Notes: generated by a model from the sequence alone, not told the origin. A stretch of 64,000 nucleotides of DNA from Clostridium zeae (GCF_017312485.1 NZ_BMBA01000006.1:1-64000); one strand, 5' to 3'; shown: positions 26,976 through 35,046, counted from the first letter of the stretch. A program made the numbers and translations.

Positions 26976-27353
26976 ATGAGGATAATTATCTCAAATACAT
27001 CTGGTGAACCAATATATGAACAAATATCAAGCCAGATTAAGAGTCATATATTTACCGGCGAGTTATCTGAGGGAGATGCGCTTCCGTCTATAAGGAGCTT
27101 AGCTCAAGAATTAAAGATAAGCGTTATCACCACAAAAAGAGCATATGAAGAACTTGAGGATGAAGGTTTTATTCAAACAGTCCCTAGCAAGGGTTCTTAT
27201 GTGGCAAGTAAAAACAAGGAACTTATAAGAGAAAAACAACTTAAGCTTATAGAGGATAAGTTAACGGAAGTACTAGAAGAAGGTAGAATGCTAAATTTAT
27301 CTGTTGACGAATTAAAAGATATGCTTCAAGTTCTATATGACAGTAATAAATAG
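26976..27353 (+). CDS. GntR-family regulator, YtrA subfamily
   Basis: 125 aa. N-terminal winged helix: GEPIYEQISSQIKSHIFTGE, EGDALPSIRSLAQELKISVI and TTKRAYEELEDEGFIQTVPS, followed by a short ~50-aa helical tail. This short form is the YtrA type, which usually controls an adjacent ABC transporter operon, as found here. Ribosome binding site AAAGGAG. A dyad over the -10 box of its promoter suggests autoregulation together with the two transporter genes. Confidence 0.93.
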   Translation: MRIIISNTSGEPIYEQISSQIKSHIFTGELSEGDALPSIRSLAQELKISVITTKRAYEELEDEGFIQTVPSKGSYVASKNKELIREKQLKLIEDKLTEVLEEGRMLNLSVDELKDMLQVLYDSNK

Positions 27354-27479
27354 GTTTGGCTTTAAGCTTTACTTTGGAAATAATATACTACTTCTTCAAG
27401 AATTCAATGATTTCGCAGCAAAGCATTATTTTCAGCAGTAATATTAAACAAAATTTAATAAAGAATAAGGAGTTCTTTT

Positions 27480-28346
27480 ATGAATGATATTTTAGAAGTA
27501 ACCAATCTTTCAAAATCTTATAAGGATTTTACTTTAGATAATATAAGCTTCAGCCTTAAAAGAGGTTTTATAATGGGTTTTATAGGTCCCAATGGAGCTG
27601 GAAAAAGTACTACTATAAAATTAATTATGAATCTTATAAGAAGAGACTCAGGGAATATAAAAATTTTTAATCAAGATAATATTTCTAATGAAAAAGCTAT
27701 CAAACAAAAAATTGGATTTGTGTATGATGAAAATTATTTTTATGAAGATCTAACAACTGAAGAGATGAAGGATATTATATCTCCATTTTATAAAGAATGG
27801 GATAATAGCACTTTTAATAAATATATGAATGAATTTTCTCTCCCTAAAAATAAAAAAATTAAGGATTTATCTAAAGGTATGAAAATGAAATATTCACTAG
27901 CAATTTCCCTCTCTCATAATGCAGAATTCATAATAATGGACGAACCTACTTCCGGGCTAGATCCAATATTCAGAAGTGAAATGCTAGATATACTATGTTC
28001 AATAATCCAAGATGAAAATAAATCTATATTCTTTTCTACTCATATAACCACTGACCTAGAAAAAATAGCTGATTATATAACTTTTTTAAATAACGGAAGG
28101 ATAGTATTTTCCAAGGATAAAGACGAAATACTTAAAAGCTACAGGATTGTAAAAGGTGATAGCTCTCTATTAGATAAAGAGACTAGAAAAAAATTTATAA
28201 GCGTAAAAGAAAACTCTTTTGGTTTTGAAGCGCTAACAGATAATGCAGGCTCCATAAAAAAAACTTTTGGAGATAAGATTCTTTTAGAAAAAGCTAGCCT
28301 TGAAGATATAATGGTCTATTCAATAAGGGGGAATAGAAATGTTTAA
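27480..28346 (+). CDS. ABC transporter ATP-binding protein
   Basis: 288 aa. Walker A GPNGAGKST, then signature LSKGMKMKYSLAISLSHNAE (degenerate LSKGM as in many ABC-2/YtrB-type ATPases), and Walker B FIIMDEPTSGLDP, with switch His in STHITTDLEK. The C-terminal ~70 residues are an extension. Ribosome binding site AAGGAG; overlaps the permease gene by 8 bases. Together they form a drug/bacteriocin- or envelope-related exporter of the YtrA-controlled kind; the substrate is unknown. Confidence 0.92.
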   Translation: MNDILEVTNLSKSYKDFTLDNISFSLKRGFIMGFIGPNGAGKSTTIKLIMNLIRRDSGNIKIFNQDNISNEKAIKQKIGFVYDENYFYEDLTTEEMKDIISPFYKEWDNSTFNKYMNEFSLPKNKKIKDLSKGMKMKYSLAISLSHNAEFIIMDEPTSGLDPIFRSEMLDILCSIIQDENKSIFFSTHITTDLEKIADYITFLNNGRIVFSKDKDEILKSYRIVKGDSSLLDKETRKKFISVKENSFGFEALTDNAGSIKKTFGDKILLEKASLEDIMVYSIRGNRNV

Positions 28347-28992
28347 TTTAGTATATAAAGATATTTTAGTACAAAAAAGAACCGTCTTAATAGCACTTTT
28401 ATATGGTGCGGTTTTTACACTTACTTTCTCAAGAACAGATAAACCAGAAACTATATTTATTGCAGTCCCTTCAGTTATAGGCTACCTTTTCGTCACTTAT
28501 GCTTGTGCATATGATGATAAAAACAAATCTGATATAATGCTCAACAGTCTCCCTATAAGTAGAAAAGATATAGTTATATCTAAATATCTATCTATAATTT
28601 TATATCTAGTTATTGGAGTTTGTATTGCATTTATATTTACCACAGCAGTTAAATATTTAAAACTTGGCAATATAACTAGGCTTATGAATTTAGAAGATGT
28701 TCTAGGCTGTTTTATAAGTATTTCATTTTTATGTTCTATTTATTACCCTATTTACTTTAAATTCGGCTACTTAAAATCAAGATATATCAGCATGTTTATG
28801 TTATTAGTGGCATTTTTCGTTCCTACAGCAATAATTGAGTTTATCGGTAAAGCCACTAATAGTAATATTCTACAATATTTAAGTACAGTTCCTGAAGGAG
28901 TATTTGAATTTTTCATAATATTAGTGTTGCTCTTTATGTTATTAATCTCAGTATTTTCTTCTTTAAAGATTTATCTAAATAGAGATTTATAA
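28339..28992 (+). CDS. ABC-2 type transporter permease
   Basis: 217 aa with six hydrophobic segments. The N-terminal part MFNLVYKDILVQKRTVLIAL and LNSLPISRKDIVISKYLS near residue 72 are typical of ABC-2 permeases of the BcrB/YtrC type. Ribosome binding site GGGGG inside the preceding ATPase gene, so coupled. Third and last gene of the GntR-regulated operon. Confidence 0.88.
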   Translation: MFNLVYKDILVQKRTVLIALLYGAVFTLTFSRTDKPETIFIAVPSVIGYLFVTYACAYDDKNKSDIMLNSLPISRKDIVISKYLSIILYLVIGVCIAFIFTTAVKYLKLGNITRLMNLEDVLGCFISISFLCSIYYPIYFKFGYLKSRYISMFMLLVAFFVPTAIIEFIGKATNSNILQYLSTVPEGVFEFFIILVLLFMLLISVFSSLKIYLNRDL

Positions 28993-29013
28993 TTCATCTA
29001 AAGGCAACTAAAG

Positions 29014-29048
29014 TGAGGGAGGTGATTTACATATCATCCTCCCCCTCT
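29014..29048 (+). terminator. Hairpin after the ABC operon
   Basis: GAGGGAGGTGAT and ATCATCCTCCCCCTC form a GC-rich stem with a TTACAT loop. Only a weak T-rich tail follows. Probably the shared terminator of two convergent units. Confidence 0.6.
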
Positions 29049-29071
29049 TAATCTATATCATTAAAATATTA

Positions 29072-29746
29072 TTAATTAGTTTCTATTTCTTCAAATAATT
29101 CTTTTAAATTAATTACCTCTATTAAATCAGCAACCTTTGCATATGCTTGTTTTACATGTTCTTCTGATGGCTCTACTAAATCAGGAACTAATATGCACCT
29201 CATGCCTCCAGCTACTGCCGCCTCTAATCCTCTTTCTGAATCTTCGAGTACTATAGCATTTTCAGGAGAAACGTCTAGCTTTTTGCAAACTGTTAAGAAT
29301 ATCTCTGGATCTGGCTTACCTTTTGTTACTTCATCGCCACAAATGACTCTATCAAATTTATCAAAAACACCTGCTATTTTTAAAAGTCTAGAAGCTCTTT
29401 CTCTACTACTTGAAGTAGCTACTGCTTTTTTTATGTTATTTGCTTGTAGATATTCTAAAAGTTCTGTAAGTCCTTTTTTGATTCCAAGACCTTCTTCCTC
29501 AATTATCCTAGCTACGCACTTACCTTGCTCTGCATACATATTATCAAAAGGAAAATCTTGTCCAAATACTGTTTTAAATTGATTGCATATAGAAGCACTG
29601 TTCATTCCTAGTAATCCTAAAAGAAATTGCATTGGAATATCATAATTATGTAATTTACCTACTTCTTGCCACGCTCTCTTAGTAAGTGCCTCTGTATCAA
29701 ACATTAATCCATCCATATCGAAGATAACTAGTTCTATTCTACCCAT
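29072..29746 (-). CDS. HAD-IA phosphatase, beta-phosphoglucomutase-like
   Basis: 224 aa. HAD motif I VIFDMDGLMFDTE, cap domain, motif II ATSS, motif III KGKPDPEIF and motif IV VLEDSERGLEAAVAGG, matching the beta-phosphoglucomutase/phosphatase subfamily. Substrate not assignable: motif I has both Asp residues, so a phosphatase or a mutase is possible. Single gene; ribosome binding site GGAGG. Confidence 0.88.
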   Translation of the reverse strand: MGRIELVIFDMDGLMFDTEALTKRAWQEVGKLHNYDIPMQFLLGLLGMNSASICNQFKTVFGQDFPFDNMYAEQGKCVARIIEEEGLGIKKGLTELLEYLQANNIKKAVATSSSRERASRLLKIAGVFDKFDRVICGDEVTKGKPDPEIFLTVCKKLDVSPENAIVLEDSERGLEAAVAGGMRCILVPDLVEPSEEHVKQAYAKVADLIEVINLKELFEEIETN

Positions 29747-29892
29747 GATAAATCCTCCAACTAAATAGCATAGTTTTTCTTAAATTATATCATTATTTAT
29801 TAATATAAGTTTTTCTTATTTTGAAAGTGTTATGAGTATATATCCCTTATAGTTAAATTTGTATCTTTATCTGAGTCTCTATTTAATAGTAT

Positions 29893-30280
29893 CATTGAAA
29901 TTAAGTGTTTATTCGGGAGATGCTATATGATCGAGCTATTAGAATTAAATGATTTTTCCAGATGGAATGGCTCTAAAAAATCTCTAATCGTTCTTTATTA
30001 GTGATTTTTTTACGCATCTGCCTTTTCTGAACGTATGTGAAGAAATTCTGGCAGGCGACATATTTTCACTTTTTACTTTTTAATCATATAGCCTTTTTAT
30101 TTTCTTAAATTTAAGATATGAAAGATTTATAAAAAGTATGGATTATTAAAAAGTAAAGCTGTACTGTTCGAACGTAGTGAGTTTACAGTTTTAGCCATGG
30201 AATATGATAAAATCATATTAATTCTTTGCGTAAGCTCATTAAAGCATTGGATGACTAAACACTTAATTTCAACAACACCT
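29893..30280. repeat. Family A interspersed repeat interrupted by a family B element
   Basis: Left part TTGAAATTAAGTGTTTATTC, GGGAGATGCTATATGATCGA, GCTATTAGAATTAAATGATT and CAGATGGAATGG matches the full A copy at 54716. The sequence then leaves family A at about 29972 and returns at about 30158 with CTGTACTGTTCGAACGTAGT and on to ACTTAATTTCAACAACACC. The intervening ~185 bases are a B element with its hairpin. Confidence 0.85.
29973..30157. repeat. Family B element inserted in family A
   Basis: Starts with the hairpin AAAAATCTCTAAT / ATTAGTGATTTTTT, then the family B block ACGCATCTGCCTTTTCTGAA, GTATGTGAAGAAATTCTGGC, AGGCGACATATTTT and a pyrimidine-rich stretch. Same block at 31606, 37575, 40873 and 54424. 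Confidence 0.8.
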
Positions 30281-30285
30281 TATCT

Positions 30286-31503
30286 TTAATAGACCTTAAC
30301 TATCTTAAAGCCTTTTCTTTCTAATTCATCAGTAATTAACTGAACATGTTCGTGACCGTTTGTTTCAACTGTTACTTCTAATTGAACCTGCATAAAAGCA
30401 TCGAAGGTTTTAAACTTATTGTGATCAAGTTTTATTATATTAGCGTTTAAATCACCCAGTATCTGAGATACTTTTTGTAATTGCCCTGGCTTGTCTAAAA
30501 GTTCAACAGTGAAGCAAAACTTTCTTCCACGAGATACAAGTCCACGATCTATCATTGATGCAATTGTTAAAACATCTATGTTTCCGCCACTGATTACACA
30601 TGCTATCTTTTTGTTTTTTTCATTTATCTTTCTTAAAGCTGCTAAAGGTAACACCCCTGAAGTTTCTCCTATAAGCTTATGCTTTTCAAGAAGTATCAGG
30701 AAAGCCTCCATAACCTCTAAATCAGAAACTGTTACTATCTCATCTACATACTTTTTAATTATTTTGAAATTTAAATCGCCGGGAGTTTTTACTGCTACAC
30801 CATCAGCAATTGTCTTTAGATTATCTAAAGACATAACTTTATTGTTCTCGATTGATATCTTTACTGCATTTGCACCTTCTGGTTCTACTCCTATTATTTT
30901 AATCTTAGGATTAATTAATTTTGCTGCAACAGCTATTCCACTAATAAGCCCGCCACCGCCAACTGGCACTATTATACAATCTACGTCTTTTAGTTCATTC
31001 AAAATTTCAATTGCAATAGTTCCCTGACCTTCTATAACATCTATATCATTAAAAGGATGCACAAATGTATATCCATTTTTTTCTTCTAATCTCTTAGCTT
31101 CTTCATAAGCTTCATCATAGCAGTCCCCATGAAGCACAACATTTGCTCCAAAGTTTTTTGTAGCTTCAACCTTGATTAGAGGAGTAGCTTTAGGCATAAC
31201 TATAGTTGCTTTTACTCCTAATCTTTGAGCTGCTAGAGCCACTCCTTGAGCATGATTTCCTGCAGAAGATGTTATTAACCCTTTTTTCTTTTCTTCTTCA
31301 GTAAGCTTACTTATTTTGTTATAAGCTCCTCTTATCTTAAATGCTCCTGTCACTTGAAGATTTTCTGGCTTTATATATATATCGTTTCCTGATTCTTTAC
31401 TAAAAATATTACTATAAACAAGTTTTGTCTCTTTTAATACATCTTTTATCCTATTCGTTGCCTCTAAAAATTGCTCTTTAGTAAATTCATTACACTCCAC
31501 CAT
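30286..31503 (-). CDS. ilvA: Threonine ammonia-lyase (threonine dehydratase) with ACT domain
   Basis: 405 aa. PLP lysine Lys56 in TGAFKIRGAYNK, SSAGNHAQGVALAAQRLG for the cofactor ring, glycine-rich PVGGGGLISGIAVAAK for the phosphate, and the SGGN motif near residue 310. The C-terminal ~75 residues form one ACT domain, so it is the ~400-aa, single-ACT form, typical of tdcB/ilvA-type enzymes of Firmicutes. It converts threonine to 2-oxobutanoate and ammonia, for isoleucine synthesis or threonine breakdown; no other branched-chain genes adjoin it. Confidence 0.93.
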   Translation of the reverse strand: MVECNEFTKEQFLEATNRIKDVLKETKLVYSNIFSKESGNDIYIKPENLQVTGAFKIRGAYNKISKLTEEEKKKGLITSSAGNHAQGVALAAQRLGVKATIVMPKATPLIKVEATKNFGANVVLHGDCYDEAYEEAKRLEEKNGYTFVHPFNDIDVIEGQGTIAIEILNELKDVDCIIVPVGGGGLISGIAVAAKLINPKIKIIGVEPEGANAVKISIENNKVMSLDNLKTIADGVAVKTPGDLNFKIIKKYVDEIVTVSDLEVMEAFLILLEKHKLIGETSGVLPLAALRKINEKNKKIACVISGGNIDVLTIASMIDRGLVSRGRKFCFTVELLDKPGQLQKVSQILGDLNANIIKLDHNKFKTFDAFMQVQLEVTVETNGHEHVQLITDELERKGFKIVKVY

Positions 31504-31599
31504 TATTTATTTGCCCCCTATTTTGTCTTGTTAATAACTCTAAATTGTTAGCAGTAATCCTTATATTTATTAGCCCAATTATATGTATAGAAAACTGCC

Positions 31600-31735
31600 T
31601 AAAAAATCGCTGAAGCGACTTTCTTCAGTGATTTTTTTGCGCATCTGCCTTTCCGAATATATATGAGGAAAATTTGGCAGGCGACATAATTTTATTTTTA
31701 CTGTTTACTCTAAATAGCTGTTCTAACCCATTGAT
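31600..31735. repeat. Family B interspersed repeat
   Basis: Hairpin AAAAATCGCTGAAG / CTTCAGTGATTTTTT, then GCGCATCTGCCTTTCCGAAT, ATATATGAGGAAAATTTGGC, AGGCGACATAATTTTATTTT, TACTGTTTACTCT. On the plus strand the hairpin plus T-run resembles an intrinsic terminator. Confidence 0.8.
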
Positions 31736-31772
31736 ATTGCTAAGTTTAGTTACCCAAAAATTTTATACTTGC

Positions 31773-31826
31773 CTAGACAGTGAATAAGCTCGCTTCAATA
31801 TTTATTGAAGACGAGCTTTGTCTAAA
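31773..31826. terminator. Hairpin downstream of the guanylate-kinase-like gene
   Basis: TAGACA..AAGCTCG..TTCAATAT pairs with ATTGAAG..CGAGCTT..TGTCTA, a long interrupted stem, 70 bases beyond the stop of the minus-strand kinase gene. No strong T-run. Confidence 0.6.
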
Positions 31827-31895
31827 CTATATAAATATTCTATCAAACTTAGAATATTTTGTGAAGTAGCGGATAAAATAATCACCTATCATATT

Positions 31896-32462
31896 TTAAG
31901 TATTCATTTTGTCCATATTTGCAATTATTGCTTCTACATCAGATAATATTTCTGCTAACTCTCTGTTAGAATCAACTACATAATCGCATCTTATCACTTT
32001 AAATGCATTTTTATCATGTTTTATTCTCATATATATTTCTTCATCGTACAGATTATCCTCATTATACTTTCTTCTACACATCCTGTTATAACGAATCTTT
32101 TCATCTGCATTCAAATATATAACTATTATTTCTGCATCCTTTACTTCTTCCTTCAATTCATAAACACCAACTGGATCAACAATATAAATTGATGCACCTT
32201 TACCCCTATATTGCTGCCTGTTTGCCCAGTAATGGTTCCCATCAAAATATGTATAGGCAATTATATTAGATTTCTGCTCGCTAGTTATAGTACTTTCTAT
32301 ATAAGCCTCATAGTCAACAAATATATGCCCTTTTTCTCCTTCATGTCTCTGTTTTCTTGTTGTATAACTTTGTATATAATTATAGTTCTTTTTTGAAAGC
32401 TCTTCTGCTATAGTTGATTTTCCACTTCCACTTTCACCAACTATACAAATTATCCTATCCAT
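31896..32462 (-). CDS. Guanylate kinase-like P-loop nucleotide kinase
   Basis: 188 aa from the ATG that has GGGGGAAG in front (an upstream extension of 14 codons is unlikely). P-loop VGESGSGKST, then YTTRKQRHEGEKGHIFVDYE, which resembles the TTRxxRxGExxGxDYxFV substrate loop of guanylate kinase. RYNRMCRRKYNEDN near residue 125 would be the lid. It is more divergent than the housekeeping Gmk, so it is probably a paralogue with an unknown acceptor. Separated by ~190 bases from another P-loop gene on the same strand. Confidence 0.75.
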   Translation of the reverse strand: MDRIICIVGESGSGKSTIAEELSKKNYNYIQSYTTRKQRHEGEKGHIFVDYEAYIESTITSEQKSNIIAYTYFDGNHYWANRQQYRGKGASIYIVDPVGVYELKEEVKDAEIIVIYLNADEKIRYNRMCRRKYNEDNLYDEEIYMRIKHDKNAFKVIRCDYVVDSNRELAEILSDVEAIIANMDKMNT

Positions 32463-32654
32463 AACTTCCCCCACTTTTCTTCTTAACAAGCATTTTATAT
32501 TCAACCTTACGGTAAATTTCTTATTGTTAAGGTACTTTATAGAAGTAGACCCTTGAATTATATTTTACCTTAACTAATATTAAGTTTCGATATAGGAATC
32601 CTTTAATAAAACTTATATATATATTATCACGAAAAAATCACTGGCGCGACATTC

Positions 32655-33239
32655 TTATTTTTTTACTCTTATACCTTCGCTATCTTTTTCTATTATTATC
32701 TTGTTAATAAAGTCATCTATCTTATTAGTAAAATCATTTTCTAAAATAAAATCAGCCTTATTCATCACTTCAGCTGCTGATTTTTTAATCGAATCATTAC
32801 ATATATTTTTTATCATAACAAAGCTTCCTGGCAAAACTACATTTCTTAGACTATTAGATTCACATATAATTAATGTATTTTTAGATATTTTTGACATAAA
32901 ACATTCTATGCCTTCTTCTAAATGATCATTTAGACATTTTAGCCAGTATACTCTATCAGCCCCTGCAGAAAGTAATAAAGAAGTATCTTTATTCTTGTTA
33001 GGGTTGATTTCTTCTACCAGTTCAAAGTTATCCTCTATATTAGTACATATCCCACAGCCTTCTCCACCTCTTGGACATTTGCCATTTTTATGTTCTATGG
33101 TAGTTACTTTTAATGCTATTACAGATAACTCACCTTTCCACTTTCTTATCAAGGAAGCTGCAAGTGTTGTTTTTCCACTATTCCTACCTGTTGATCCAAT
33201 TAAAATCATATGCTCAATACTCATCAGTTCTTTTTTCAC
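32655..33239 (-). CDS. MobB-like P-loop GTPase-type protein with Cys cluster
   Basis: 194 aa, GTG start after AAAGGAAG. P-loop IGSTGRNSGKTTLAASLIRK at residues ~13-32 resembles MobB and related P-loop proteins. An unusual Cys-rich segment follows, CPRGGEGCGIC (~residues 54-64), then LLLSAGADRVYWLKC. The C-terminal part NTLIICESNSLRNVVLPGSF resembles the acidic Walker B region of MobB-like proteins. A link with molybdenum cofactor cannot be shown: no other moco gene is in the window. The Cys residues could bind metal. Function uncertain. Confidence 0.6.
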   Translation of the reverse strand: MKKELMSIEHMILIGSTGRNSGKTTLAASLIRKWKGELSVIALKVTTIEHKNGKCPRGGEGCGICTNIEDNFELVEEINPNKNKDTSLLLSAGADRVYWLKCLNDHLEEGIECFMSKISKNTLIICESNSLRNVVLPGSFVMIKNICNDSIKKSAAEVMNKADFILENDFTNKIDDFINKIIIEKDSEGIRVKK

Positions 33240-33415
33240 TTGTTACACTTCCTTTAAACTGATATTTTACTAATAAATTTTATCTTCTCTCTATATAAAA
33301 ATCAAATTAAACACTGCTTATTACTACTTGATTATGTAAAAAATAATCCTGCACAATAGCATTTTTAATGTCATTCTACTGTACAGGAAACAACTTAATC
33401 TAGATGTTAATTAAC

Positions 33416-34426
33416 TCACTGTATTATTACCCATATATCATTTTTAACTTTTTCGAAAACCTCGTAAGGTAAATACATATAACCTTTATCAGCAAAATCA
33501 GTTCCCCAAGAATTTCTTAGAATAAAATATCCTTGTGAGGTTGTTTTCTTTTTTATTAAGGAACATAATTTTTGTGATGCATTGTTTACTGTTGTTGCTC
33601 CGTCAACGTATCCTACTAGAAGTACAGCATGCCCTCCTAGAACTGATTCTGAACTTCCAGGCATTGGCACTAATCCACTCTTCCCCACTTTTTCAAAGCT
33701 TTCATAAACATTTATTCCAAGCAATACTGGAAGTAAATTAGCTAAAGCTTGCTTAACTTCTTCCACTGAAGTAATTCTATGATATGAGTTTATAGTATAT
33801 TGAAGTGCATTTTTATCAGCTAGTACTGAAGGAGTCTCTGTAAATTTTGTAATATTATAAGGGAATAGGCTTTCCTCACATACACCGTATTTTGTTAAAG
33901 CTGCACATATATCTCTTATTGAAGCCCCACTATCCTCATATACAGTCCCTTCAATCAATCTTTCTTTATAATAAAGAAAAAGCCTTGAAGGCTGCACTCT
34001 GTTATTTATAAAATATGATTTGTTCGCACATCCTGCATTTGCAGTACAAGATCCAAGCTCTCCTTGATCATATATAGGAGGCATCTTATCTCTTAAATCT
34101 ATTGATTTAGGCAATTGTACAGACTTTGAAAGAGAGTGATTTTTAAAATAGTAGTCTCTTTCATCAACTTTATCTTCTTCTAAATTATACTTTCTAATAG
34201 GTTTACTTTTCTTATTCTTATTTACTTTATCATCTTTAAATCCATTAGTTTCAGTAGTAGGATTATTCAATATACCTAGAAGTACAAGGATACCTAAAAT
34301 TGCAGTTGCAATTTCATTATAATTGTCAGGCAATATATTTAATCCAAAGCCTTTACAAACCATAGGAATTAATGCTATTACTGAAACCCATAATCCATAA
34401 TTTTTCAATCTCGACTTAATATCCAT
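33416..34426 (-). CDS. Papain-like (C1) cysteine protease with holin-like N-terminal domain
   Basis: 336 aa. C-terminal two thirds is a C1A fold: oxyanion Gln121 and nucleophile Cys127 in QGELGSCTANAG, His266 in VLGGHAVLLVGY, Asn305 in LRNSWGTDFADKGYMYLPY, so the catalytic residues are all present. Residues 1-57 instead resemble phage phi-LC3-type holins: a first hydrophobic helix (GLWVSVIALIPMV), then EIATAILGILVLLGILNNPT, the conserved second helix with its NPT end. A lysine-rich linker (61-80) joins the two. No propeptide of the usual size. The protease domain should be membrane tethered; its side and target are unknown. Ribosome binding site GGAGG. Confidence 0.85.
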   Translation of the reverse strand: MDIKSRLKNYGLWVSVIALIPMVCKGFGLNILPDNYNEIATAILGILVLLGILNNPTTETNGFKDDKVNKNKKSKPIRKYNLEEDKVDERDYYFKNHSLSKSVQLPKSIDLRDKMPPIYDQGELGSCTANAGCANKSYFINNRVQPSRLFLYYKERLIEGTVYEDSGASIRDICAALTKYGVCEESLFPYNITKFTETPSVLADKNALQYTINSYHRITSVEEVKQALANLLPVLLGINVYESFEKVGKSGLVPMPGSSESVLGGHAVLLVGYVDGATTVNNASQKLCSLIKKKTTSQGYFILRNSWGTDFADKGYMYLPYEVFEKVKNDIWVIIQ

Positions 34427-34774
34427 ATTTATCCTCCGTTTTCCGATAATGCAGATAACTAATAAGCTATTTATTTACAAACAATATAAATCCCCTAACA
34501 AAACTTATATTTATAAACTTTATCTGCATTAATATTTACCTAAGCTTGTACAAAATATATTATTGCCCCTCTATATATAATAGTTTTTATAATCTATTTT
34601 GCTACAATTTATCTTAATGATTTTATAATCTTACATTGTATAAAATATCAAATTTATTAGAAATCTTTCAAAAGAATAAAAAAATTGATTAGGGAAATCA
34701 ATAAGTGTGTAAGCAAAGATTAATTAAAATAATTTCTCAACAGGATTATTAATCAATTTAAAGGAGATATTTTT
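34427..34774. other. Divergent promoter region of the papain-like protease and SASP genes
   Basis: AT-rich. Holds the ribosome binding sites of both genes (CGGAGG on the minus strand near 34437; AAAGGAG at 34759-34765). A convincing sigma-G promoter for the SASP could not be pinned down by eye. Confidence 0.4.
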
Positions 34775-34969
34775 ATGAGAGAAAAAGTAAATAAATTAGA
34801 TACGAAGTCAGAACAAGCTAACGAATTGGGAATAGAGTTACCTAAGGATGACTATTGGGGCAATACTAGTTCTAAAGTATGTGGCATGATAGGCGGAGCT
34901 GAAGGAGGAAACTTCACTAAAAATGCAGTTCAATCCTTTGAAGAAATGTTGACCAAAAAGAATAAATAA
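34775..34969 (+). CDS. Divergent alpha/beta-type small acid-soluble spore protein
   Basis: 64 aa. SEQANELGIEL (residues 12-22) aligns with the T-E-I-A-S-E-F-G germination-protease site of alpha/beta SASPs. The C-terminal MIGGAEGGNFTKNAVQSFEE aligns with the GGxxTKxxVxxxE DNA-binding helix region. It differs from classic SASPs in a Trp (28) and a Cys (36) in the middle. It should coat spore DNA in the developing forespore and be degraded at germination. Ribosome binding site AAAGGAGAT; followed by a strong terminator. Its presence is the main direct sign that the organism sporulates. Confidence 0.8.
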   Translation: MREKVNKLDTKSEQANELGIELPKDDYWGNTSSKVCGMIGGAEGGNFTKNAVQSFEEMLTKKNK

Positions 34970-35009
34970 TAATAGACTCCACTCATATAAAAGCAAGCAC
35001 AAATAAAAA

Positions 35010-35046
35010 TAAGCTGTGCACTAATTATTTAGTGCACAGCTTTTTC
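35010..35046. terminator. Bidirectional terminator after the SASP gene
   Basis: AAGCTGTGCACTAA and TTAGTGCACAGCTT form a near-perfect 14-bp stem, followed by TTTTT on the plus strand and an A-rich flank on the other side. Confidence 0.92.

Noticed and set aside
29893-30280. Insertion sequence with transposase
   Set aside because: No transposase frame; the interval consists only of nested short repeats.
30491-31027. 178-aa plus-strand frame
   Set aside because: Antisense to threonine ammonia-lyase, whose catalytic motifs are intact.
33416-34426. Prophage remnant suggested by the holin-like segment
   Set aside because: No integrase, capsid, tail or endolysin genes and no attachment sites nearby; the segment is fused to a protease.
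34640-34770. Sigma-G promoter of the SASP gene
   Set aside because: A GAATA-like -35 box exists near 34674, but the -10 match and spacing (20 bases) are poor.
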